Below the pieces are notes generated by a model that searched no databases, was not told where the DNA came from, and saw only the letters and a list, made by a program, of their open reading frames with translations. A DNA stretch of 64,000 nt from Haloferax mediterranei ATCC 33500 (GTDB taxonomy: Archaea > Halobacteriota > Halobacteria > Halobacteriales > Haloferacaceae). Position 1 is the stretch's first letter; the number at the start of each line of letters is the position of its first letter. The stretch is from assembly GCF_000306765.2 (NCBI RefSeq), contig NC_017944.1:186001-250000 (forward strand), in the 5' to 3' direction. The position numbers were made by a program, and so were the translations under genes. Below are positions 45,841 to 53,635 of the stretch, one piece after another.

Positions 45841-46745
45841 CGGCTCAGCATTTCCTTCGGGCAACCCGAACCCCGTCCGTCCGTCCCGACGATGTTCGCG
45901 AGACAGTTCGAGACCGAATCACGACTTACCGCGGTCGGCTCTCCGACCTGGAGTCCGTCGTGGTCCTTCCCGATACGCACTATCCGCACCACCCGACAAC
46001 GGGGATGGTAACAGACCCGACAGTCGTCGCAGGGGTGGTCGACGGGCTTCGAGAGATCGGCATCGAATCGATCACCATCGCCATCGCGGGTGGGCGACAC
46101 GTGACTGGCACGCGGGCCGCACGGTACCTCGGATACGAGTCCCTGACCGAGGAGTTGGATGTGGAGTTCCTCGTACTCGACGAGGCTGAGCAGGTCGATA
46201 TCACGGTATCAGTCGACGGGCGACGTGTTCCAGGGATGATGCCGAAGCCGCTCCGGGAGTATCCGGTCGTCAACGTGCCGACCGCACGATACGCGTGGGA
46301 AACGTCGTTTGCGGCAGCGGTAGCGAATCTCGGGAGGTCGTGTGCAGTCGCGGAAGCACCCGCCATCGAACTCGCTGTCGCGGCAAAAGCAACCGACGTT
46401 CCCGTGACGCTCGTCGACGCGGTGTATACGTACACGGGAACTGCAAACGCAACAGGACTGCTACTCGACGGTGAGAACGTCGTCGACATCGACATCGCGA
46501 TGGCAACGTTGTTCGGCGTCGACCCAGCAGACGAAGAATATCTCCGGATTCTGAGTCAGGGGACACCGACCGAGTATCCAGTCGAAGGTGTCTCCCTCGC
46601 GGACGTCCGAGCGGAACTTCCGCTCAGACCGAAGCCGAAACCGGACGAACCGCATCACCTCGTAACAGAGGCATACAAGATGTATACGCGTGTGAGCGGC
46701 GACGCGTTCCCTCCACAGCTGCTCGGAAACCAGACCCGAAAATGA
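45837..46745 (+). CDS. DUF362-domain protein without ferredoxin cysteines
   Basis: A 302-residue DUF362-like protein (SVVVLPDTHYPHHPTTGMVT then DPTVVAGVVDGLREIGIESI). DUF362 members often carry 4Fe-4S motifs; this one has a single Cys, so it is the core domain alone. Its biochemical activity is unknown. GTG 45837 overlaps the upstream stop and its own stop overlaps the next ATG, so it is firmly within the operon, implying a glycan-linked role. Confidence 0.75.
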   Translation: MTAQHFLRATRTPSVRPDDVRETVRDRITTYRGRLSDLESVVVLPDTHYPHHPTTGMVTDPTVVAGVVDGLREIGIESITIAIAGGRHVTGTRAARYLGYESLTEELDVEFLVLDEAEQVDITVSVDGRRVPGMMPKPLREYPVVNVPTARYAWETSFAAAVANLGRSCAVAEAPAIELAVAAKATDVPVTLVDAVYTYTGTANATGLLLDGENVVDIDIAMATLFGVDPADEEYLRILSQGTPTEYPVEGVSLADVRAELPLRPKPKPDEPHHLVTEAYKMYTRVSGDAFPPQLLGNQTRK

Positions 46746-47818
46746 TAGAAGAAATACACAGTGGCGAGGGACAAACAGCGTTCGTTACTGGGGCAACCGG
46801 CTTCCTCGGTCAGCATCTCTGTGCGATGCTATACGAGCGTGACTGGACAGTCCACGGACTCAGACGCCGAAGTTCCGACCTTGGGGACCTCGAAACGCTC
46901 GATATCGACTGGCACGTAGGCGACATCCTCGACGAATCGTCGGTTCAAGCGGCCATCGCAGAGGCCGACCCTGACGTGGTGTTTCACCTCGCCGGTATCG
47001 GTCTCGCATCAGCCGACTCGGAGACGGTCCACGAGGTGAACGTCGAAGGTACTCGGACGCTGTTGCAAGCCAGCCTCGACGCCGATATCGATAGAGTCGT
47101 CTTTACGAGTACAGCCGGGAACCGGCGCAACCGTGGGGTCGCAGTCGAGCGTGATCTCGCGCCAGCGGTCGGTGCGTACCAGAAGTCGAAGACTGAAGCC
47201 GAACGCATTGTACACCAGTACGTCGACCGAAACCTCGACGTCGTAACCGTTCATCCCACGTCCGTGTTTGGGCCCGGCGATACGACGTTCACGGCCCGTC
47301 TCATCAAACTCGCGACCGACCCGAAGTTGGTTGCGTACCTTCCAGGTGGTGCAAGCATCGTCGGCGTTGACGACTGCGTCAACGGAATTTGCCTCGCTGC
47401 AGAGCGGGGAAAGGCAGGCGACCACTACATACTCGGTGGACAAAATCTCACGTATCGTGAAATAGTGACGATCATCGCCGAGGAAGCAAACGGCTACAGC
47501 CCCGTTGCTCCTCTCCCTCGTCCTATCGTCCTCGCAATGGGGACGGTCGCCAAAGGTATCGGGAAACTATTCGATGCGCGCGTGTTCCCGTTCAGTCCGG
47601 AGATGGCGCGTCTCGCGACGAGCGAACTGTTCTACAGTTCGGCGAAAGCGCAGACAGAACTCGGCTACACGTATCGGGGGCTCCGAGAACACGTCGGCAC
47701 TTCGATTTCCTGGTACAATCAGCGTTTCGCACCGAACAGAAACGAGAATCACGCTGACAGTACAGTGGAGACAGAGCGACGGACACAGCAAGAACAGAGG
47801 CGGCATCAAGTCCCGTGA
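46742..47818 (+). CDS. NAD-dependent epimerase/dehydratase (extended SDR)
   Basis: A 358-residue nucleotide-sugar enzyme. The nucleotide motif is VTGATGFLGQHLC near residue 15, the catalytic Ser/Thr lies in VFTSTAGNR, and Tyr/Lys are in AYQKSKTEAE. The C-terminal tail is polar. It could be a UDP-sugar epimerase, dehydratase or reductase; the motif set resembles dihydroflavonol-reductase-like members. Third gene of the operon. Confidence 0.87.
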   Translation: MIEEIHSGEGQTAFVTGATGFLGQHLCAMLYERDWTVHGLRRRSSDLGDLETLDIDWHVGDILDESSVQAAIAEADPDVVFHLAGIGLASADSETVHEVNVEGTRTLLQASLDADIDRVVFTSTAGNRRNRGVAVERDLAPAVGAYQKSKTEAERIVHQYVDRNLDVVTVHPTSVFGPGDTTFTARLIKLATDPKLVAYLPGGASIVGVDDCVNGICLAAERGKAGDHYILGGQNLTYREIVTIIAEEANGYSPVAPLPRPIVLAMGTVAKGIGKLFDARVFPFSPEMARLATSELFYSSAKAQTELGYTYRGLREHVGTSISWYNQRFAPNRNENHADSTVETERRTQQEQRRHQVP

Positions 47819-47936
47819 GCGTCTTTGCATCGTCTTCTCTTTCGATTCTTTTCGTCGTCCCAGCATCGGGGATAGTGCCAAAGTCGAGATAGTTAGTTAA
47901 CCCATACTAATTCAGTTACCGCACGACGATTGAGTC

Positions 47937-49232
47937 ATGGTTAGACGAGAGCGCAGCCATAACTCGATTCTCATCCCATCGGGTAATTACATCTGTATGC
48001 GGTCACCCGGTGAACGCGGTGTTTACACGATTCACGCATCAGAACACGACAACGTCCCGGCTGCCTCATCGCGATTCTGTGACGAACTCGTTCGAATTCC
48101 GGGGCCGAGAGATGGTCTCGTGGCCTACAAAGATGCGCTCGTCGGTATCGCTGCTCGTCCGGATGTGAGGACGATAATCCCGACTCGCCCCGAAGACGGG
48201 TACGTCTTCTCGAAGTACCTCGACGAGTTTGAGCAGTACGTTACCCTCATCGTCCCTGAATTTGAGATGCTTCGACGGGTCCACGACAGGAAACTGCTAT
48301 ACGAGGCTGCACAGGAGGCGAATGTCCCCATGCCACGGACGCGCCTCTTCAGCAAAGTCGAAGAGTTCGACAAGCCGTCCATCGTCAAACCGCGGTACAA
48401 CGTCGTCGCCGAGGAGTACGTCGACAGCTACGACCCGAGTGACTACGACATTATCAAGAGCGTCAGGCACCTGAGGCCCGGCGACCGCCCGGAACCGGAC
48501 GCAATCTACGCGGAAATGAAACACGACCCCATCGTGCAGGATTACGTCCCAACCGAGGGCAAGTACATGTTTGCGGCGCTGTACGACCACGGTGAACCAG
48601 TCGCGACGTTCCAGCACCGACAGATTCGCGGGAACTCATACACTGGGGGCGGTGGCGTCTACCGGAAGTCCGTGTATATCCCGGAACTCGAAACGGTTGC
48701 ACGAAAACTCCTCAGTCACCTCGAATGGCACGGGCTCGCGTGTATCGAGTACCTCAAAGACGCGGAAACGGGCGAGTTCAAGCTCATCGAAATCAACCCC
48801 CGTATGTGGCAGTCGCTTCCTTCAACGGTTCGTGCCGGGGCCGACTTCCCGTACTACTACTGGTTACTGGCGACGGGTCAGAAAGACCGCATCGAACCGG
48901 ACTACGAACTCGATATCGGAACCCACTATCTCTGGGGAGAACTCGGCTACATCATGAGTGTCGTCAGCGACGACTCTCCACTGGTTGAGCGGCCATCGCT
49001 CCCAAAGACAGTGTTGGAGGTTCTCGTGTCCATCTACCGCGAACCGCGGTTCGACCTCGCCCGCATTGACGACCCGGTCCCGTTCGCCAGATACGTGTGG
49101 CATGCACTCTTCGAACGGGGTTCCAGCGGCGAGGGCGAAGTCGAAAGGGGGAATGTTGACAGAGGGGAGCAGACAGAAGAACGAGCCACGAACGTCACAC
49201 TGACCCCCGGATTCAACCTTAGGGGTCGGTGA
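47937..49232 (+). CDS. ATP-grasp ligase
   Basis: A 431-residue ATP-grasp enzyme. An N-terminal preATP-grasp region (about 1-130) precedes the grasp domain with KPSIVKPRYN (ATP Lys) and QDYVPTEGKYM, and the metal-binding FKLIEINPRMWQSLP (Glu and Asn). The family forms an acyl-phosphate and joins it to an amine, hydroxyl or thiol. In a glycan locus it may attach an amino acid or other acid to a sugar. The substrate is unknown. The C-terminal 35 residues are polar and likely disordered. Confidence 0.85.
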   Translation: MVRRERSHNSILIPSGNYICMRSPGERGVYTIHASEHDNVPAASSRFCDELVRIPGPRDGLVAYKDALVGIAARPDVRTIIPTRPEDGYVFSKYLDEFEQYVTLIVPEFEMLRRVHDRKLLYEAAQEANVPMPRTRLFSKVEEFDKPSIVKPRYNVVAEEYVDSYDPSDYDIIKSVRHLRPGDRPEPDAIYAEMKHDPIVQDYVPTEGKYMFAALYDHGEPVATFQHRQIRGNSYTGGGGVYRKSVYIPELETVARKLLSHLEWHGLACIEYLKDAETGEFKLIEINPRMWQSLPSTVRAGADFPYYYWLLATGQKDRIEPDYELDIGTHYLWGELGYIMSVVSDDSPLVERPSLPKTVLEVLVSIYREPRFDLARIDDPVPFARYVWHALFERGSSGEGEVERGNVDRGEQTEERATNVTLTPGFNLRGR

Positions 49233-49304
49233 TAGCCAAGAATCTCGTCGCTCTGTTCACTCTATTTGCAGGCGGTATTTCGCTATCGTTGTTTCGTCAG
49301 ATAT

Positions 49305-50750
49305 CTACTGGTCTTTAAATGCGCACGTTCCTGTGTACGACACGTTTTGAAGCGAGAGATCGGCATCTCGCGTCTGCGTCGGGGCACCACTTACGTTGAT
49401 GGTGGAATTTTCTATCGAACAGCCTTCGGCACCCTCGACAAGGACGCCGCCGACGTACCCTCTCGGAAGGTGGATACAACTGTCGACGATTTTTGACCCG
49501 TTCCGGTTTTTGCCGATGACGACTGCTGAGTCGTATGGTTGTTCGGTGCACTGACCCGTAATCGAGACGTTATCGAGCGTCGCACCCCACGGTTTTTCCG
49601 TCGTGTCGGTGTCGACCGTATCTGCGTGAATCGTCTGAACCGACGTGTCGTTCTGGATGCGACAGTTACGGAGCGTGAAACTCCCGTGGCCGCCCCACGT
49701 CGGCGGCGACGTCGAGATGATAGCGCGTGCGGACGGGCTCGATTTATAAATGAAGTCACAGTCTTCGATGAGTACCCCGGAATAGCCGTTGCCCGTCGAG
49801 TCGATAAGGAGACCTGCGGGGCTGTGAAGTCGGTCGCCGTCGCGGGCGTGTTCGTTGAGGTCGTTGTCGTCGACGATGACGGTCGCATCTTTGATCCACG
49901 AGGACTTCGAGGGGTGGTCGCCGCCGGAGATGCGCATGTTCGTGTTGTCGTTGTTCTTGAACAGGCCGCCTTCGACGCGGAGCACGCCCTGCGTGTGGGT
50001 CGCGCGGAACGACGACGAGCCGCGCTGTTCGATGTGGCAGTCGATCATTTTGACCTCGCCCACGGAGCGTTCGGTGATTCGAATTCCAGCAACACCGTTG
50101 GGATAACCGGTGAGTTCAGCGCCTTCGCGCATGTAGACGCGGCGGGCGACGTTGACGCCGTCGACTGAGGTGCAGTCGAATAATAACAGTTGGTTGCGGG
50201 CGTCGTTATCAGAAGGGGTTCGGCCGAGCCATTCGACATCCTCGATGAGCGCGCCGTCAGTGTTCGCAAGCCAAATGTCGGCACTCGTCGTTCGGTCGTC
50301 GGTCTGCTGGAGAGAGAAGTTCTTCAAGACGTGGTAGCTCCCGCTCGTAATACGAAACATTCGGAACTGTTCGCCCGGGTCGTTCCGAGGGAAGACGAAC
50401 TGCACGTCTTTGTGTGACTTTCCGAGTCCGACGAGTCGAAAGTTTTCGACACCGCGGTCCCAGTCGTGCTCCCGGGTGACGAGATACTCCCCCGGGGGAA
50501 ACTCGATGGCAGTGTGATCATCGTAGGTCTCGTCGAGTACCTCGTCGATTGGTTCGTGTCCCGTCGGGTCCATCCCAAGGTCTTCAACCGCGTTCAAGAC
50601 GGTCAGTCGAAGCGCGGGTTCCGGTGTCAACGTCGATTTCTTCGGTGTAGAGACAGTTGGGTTCTCCGTGCCCGCTCTCGTTTCACATCCTGCGATGGCG
50701 GCGCTACTGCCGACCGAACCAAGCAACTTCAGATAGGTTCGGCGCTTCAC
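49305..50750 (-). CDS. Tat-lipoprotein with right-handed beta-helix (paralogue 1)
   Basis: A 481-residue secreted protein. GTG 50750 was chosen because it directly precedes KRRTYLKLLGSVGSSAAIAG followed by Cys, a Tat signal with lipobox. Residues about 70-480 form a parallel beta-helix of the pectate-lyase superfamily: FPPGEYLVTREHDWDRGVEN, then repeated strand units such as GVLIEDCDFIYK and FTLRNCRIQN. It is close to the beta-helix part of the larger gene at 53636-56299 (about 90 percent alike in the central third by eye). Such folds hold lyases, hydrolases, epimerases or phage-like receptors. No catalytic set is clear. Confidence 0.82.
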   Translation of the reverse strand: MKRRTYLKLLGSVGSSAAIAGCETRAGTENPTVSTPKKSTLTPEPALRLTVLNAVEDLGMDPTGHEPIDEVLDETYDDHTAIEFPPGEYLVTREHDWDRGVENFRLVGLGKSHKDVQFVFPRNDPGEQFRMFRITSGSYHVLKNFSLQQTDDRTTSADIWLANTDGALIEDVEWLGRTPSDNDARNQLLLFDCTSVDGVNVARRVYMREGAELTGYPNGVAGIRITERSVGEVKMIDCHIEQRGSSSFRATHTQGVLRVEGGLFKNNDNTNMRISGGDHPSKSSWIKDATVIVDDNDLNEHARDGDRLHSPAGLLIDSTGNGYSGVLIEDCDFIYKSSPSARAIISTSPPTWGGHGSFTLRNCRIQNDTSVQTIHADTVDTDTTEKPWGATLDNVSITGQCTEQPYDSAVVIGKNRNGSKIVDSCIHLPRGYVGGVLVEGAEGCSIENSTINVSGAPTQTRDADLSLQNVSYTGTCAFKDQ

Positions 50751-51346
50751 CAACAGACACCCCGTTCGGTCTGTGTCAGTCGGAGCGGTGAGTGAAGAGT
50801 CTCTCCTGAGTGACGAGAGTGAGGGAAGATCCGAGAGGCCGTACGGCGGAGGTACATCTGGTTCGTCCATTGGGTGTGGTAGCTGATTGGTAGGTGGTAG
50901 ATAACCAACCAACCGTCGACAAGATACGAAGTGTGAATCCAGCGAAAACGACGAACGCCACTCATCACGACTAAAACAACGAAGCTACCCGCCGCGACGA
51001 GAGGTAGTAGCTGTTTCAGGGGTACACAGGGGGCAAACAGGGAAACGCTCAACCGAGACCGGTAATGGATCAATTATTCAGAATTATCCAGTGATTTGAA
51101 TTTATAACCGAGAATTTAGATATATTCAGGATATCTTGAACAAAGGTACAAAGTCAATAAAATTTGAAAGTGGGTTTCTATTATATATTTGGTATGGCTA
51201 ACAAAGCCCTCATCAGTACAATCAGCCAGTCGAAACACCGATGTTACCACGAATTCTTCGTCGCACTTCGGTCCCTCCCGGGCAATGCTCCACGGGCGTC
51301 CGTCGAGGCACGCAGGGCGTAATACCCGTCCAGCAGGAGAGACACG
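50751..51346. other. Divergent intergenic region, AT-rich
   Basis: The part to 50912 could encode a longer N-terminus of the beta-helix protein, but that would hide its Tat signal. Beyond that no gene is seen. TATATATTT near 51183-51191 is the likely promoter of the GT2 gene, giving a leader of about 130 nt. Confidence 0.45.
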
Positions 51347-52396
51347 ATGTATCACGGTAATATCATTGGCGTCGTCGTACCAGCGTACAACGAAGAACAG
51401 TTCATCGAACAGGTCATCGAGACTATTCCGGAGTTCGTCGACCGAATCTACGTAATCGACGACCACTCCACCGACGAGACGTGGAGGAAAGTACGGGATT
51501 ACGTCGCACGTGCGAACAAGCGTACGCTAGTTCCATTTGTACCGGACGGCGGTAACCAGGGTCGGCAGCGTGTCGTCCCGATTCGACACTCGACCAATCG
51601 TGGGCGCGGTGCCGCAGTGAAAAACGGGTACGAGCGGGCCCTCGCGGACGGTGTCGACATCGTCGTCGTGATGGACGGTGACGGACAGATGGACCCTGCT
51701 ATTCTCTCCACTCTCGTCGACCCCGTCGCGGATGGAACTGCCGACTACGCCGTCGGCGATAGACTTGCTGGGCCATCCCACTGGCGAGGGATGCCAACGT
51801 GGCGACTCTTCGGAAATCTGCTCCTATCAGGGCTAACTCGAATTGCCAGCGGCTACTGGCACATTCGCGACCCACAGAACGGGTACACGGCCATCTCGGC
51901 AGCGACACTCTCCGACATCGGTGTCGAACGACTGTACAACCAGTACGGGTTCTTAAACGATCTCCTCGTGAAACTAAATGTCGCAGAAAAACGAGTTACG
52001 ACCGTCTCGATGGACGCACAGTACGGTGATGAAAAAAGCAGCATCAGATACACCACGTTCGTTCCGGGGCTGTCGTTCCTCCTGCTCAAGGATTTCCTCT
52101 GGCGCTTACGCGTTCGGTACCTCTCCTCGGAGGTACATCCAATCGCCGTCCTGTACGCCGTCGGCGTCGTAGGGTTCGTCACCGGGGCAGTACAGTTGGG
52201 CCGCAGACTCACGTCTCGGAACCGGCCGGATCGCTATGGATTCGTCGGTCTTCTCGGCGGTATCGCATCGCTCGTCGGCGCGATGCTCCTCGACAAACAC
52301 GAAAACGAGGGGCTAGAAGCGGCAGTAGAACCGCCGGAATCGGATGAACAGAAGCTGCCCACGGACAGCATCGAAAGCGACAGAGATGGGCGTTAG
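51347..52396 (+). CDS. GT2 glycosyltransferase with membrane tail
   Basis: A 349-residue GT-A fold enzyme of the dolichyl-phosphate sugar synthase type. IIGVVVPAYNEEQFIEQVIE opens the nucleotide-binding fold, the metal DxD region is VVVMDGDGQMDP, and the acceptor part contains HIRDPQNGYTAIS. Two hydrophobic segments near residues 265-320 likely anchor it. Proteins of this class (for example AglJ, AglD) load the first sugar onto dolichol phosphate. It is the only clear glycosyltransferase in this locus. Confidence 0.9.
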   Translation: MYHGNIIGVVVPAYNEEQFIEQVIETIPEFVDRIYVIDDHSTDETWRKVRDYVARANKRTLVPFVPDGGNQGRQRVVPIRHSTNRGRGAAVKNGYERALADGVDIVVVMDGDGQMDPAILSTLVDPVADGTADYAVGDRLAGPSHWRGMPTWRLFGNLLLSGLTRIASGYWHIRDPQNGYTAISAATLSDIGVERLYNQYGFLNDLLVKLNVAEKRVTTVSMDAQYGDEKSSIRYTTFVPGLSFLLLKDFLWRLRVRYLSSEVHPIAVLYAVGVVGFVTGAVQLGRRLTSRNRPDRYGFVGLLGGIASLVGAMLLDKHENEGLEAAVEPPESDEQKLPTDSIESDRDGR

Positions 52397-52471
52397 TCCC
52401 CGTGTACCAGCCAACGACAACCGAGTGAGGTGCTCAATAACAACACGCTAGACCAGAGATATATCTACCCG

Positions 52472-53545
52472 ATGGAGTCGACATCACACAGGGAAGGACG
52501 GTTACATCGAGTACTCGGTGGGCTGTCACTCGACGTGCCGTTCTCGCTGGCGGTGGTCGTATTGAGTTACGTCGGTGCGTTGCTCCACGTCGTGCCGACT
52601 GTGCAGGCTATCGTCGGTCTCCCAACTTTCCTGTTTCTCCCCGGCTACGCGCTCCTACTTGCGTTATTCCCCGGAAACAAATTAGGCCATAAGATGCACG
52701 GCCCGGCATCCGGACCATTCGAGTGGAATGCGAGCCTCAGCCTCGTCGAACGGCTCGCACTCTCGTTCGGGATGAGCATTGCGTTGCTCCCGGTCATCGG
52801 GTTGGTATTACTCTGGGTCGGACTCGGATTAGACCTATTCGTCGTACTCAGTGCGCTCTCGGTAGTCACCATCGTCGGAATCGCCATCGGAGAGATTCGA
52901 CGCCGACGGCTCCAGCCCGCCGAGCAGTTCCATATCCCGGTTCGGCAGTGGTACGCGGACGTCGCGGAGTCCTTCGGCCGCCCGTCGCGAATTGACTCGC
53001 TTCTGAACGTCGCGCTCGCGGTCGCCATCGTCTTCGCAGTCGCGAGTCTGGGGTACGCAGTTGTCGACACGGGCGGCGGCGAGTCGTATTCGAGTCTGTC
53101 CCTTCTCACGCAGGATGCATCCGGCGAGTTCGTCGCGGCCGACTACCCATCGGCGCTGACTGCTGGTGAGCAAACCGAATTGTTCGTCAGCGTCAGCAAC
53201 TTCGAAGGCGAAGCCACCAGCTACACCCTCGTCGCCGAACTCCAACGCGTTGAGCAGGCGGGCGGAGAAACGACCGTTGTCGAGCGACAGGCGCTCGGAC
53301 AGCAGACGAAGACGGTTGCAGACGGAGGAACGTGGCGGACGAAACATAATTTTGTCCCGGCACTCACCGGCGAAAACCTTCGGCTCACGTATTACCTATA
53401 CGAAGGTGAGGCCCCCGCGGAGCCGAGTACCGAGACGGCCTACCGCTCGACGTATATCTGGCTCACCGTGAATGAGGACACTGCGAGCGCTGCGGATGAG
53501 ACGGCTTCCTCGGTTGGGACGGAGTCGATGGCTGTTCCTGTGTGA
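52472..53545 (+). CDS. DUF1616 membrane protein
   Basis: A 357-residue membrane protein with four helices in the first 170 residues (PFSLAVVVLSYVGALLHVVP; FLFLPGYALLLALFPG), then one more near 190 and an outer beta-domain (TQDASGEFVAADYPSALTAG) typical of DUF1616. ATG 52472 was chosen over a GTG 14 codons upstream. DUF1616 genes recur in haloarchaeal N-glycosylation and surface-polysaccharide loci, but their activity is unknown. Confidence 0.82.
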   Translation: MESTSHREGRLHRVLGGLSLDVPFSLAVVVLSYVGALLHVVPTVQAIVGLPTFLFLPGYALLLALFPGNKLGHKMHGPASGPFEWNASLSLVERLALSFGMSIALLPVIGLVLLWVGLGLDLFVVLSALSVVTIVGIAIGEIRRRRLQPAEQFHIPVRQWYADVAESFGRPSRIDSLLNVALAVAIVFAVASLGYAVVDTGGGESYSSLSLLTQDASGEFVAADYPSALTAGEQTELFVSVSNFEGEATSYTLVAELQRVEQAGGETTVVERQALGQQTKTVADGGTWRTKHNFVPALTGENLRLTYYLYEGEAPAEPSTETAYRSTYIWLTVNEDTASAADETASSVGTESMAVPV

Positions 53546-53635
53546 GTTACAACTGCCGAGCGCTACGTGCAGTGTCCATCAAAAAGGACGCTTCGCAACG
53601 CAACGTCCGACGAAAAATCGCCGAGTCGAACGGAG

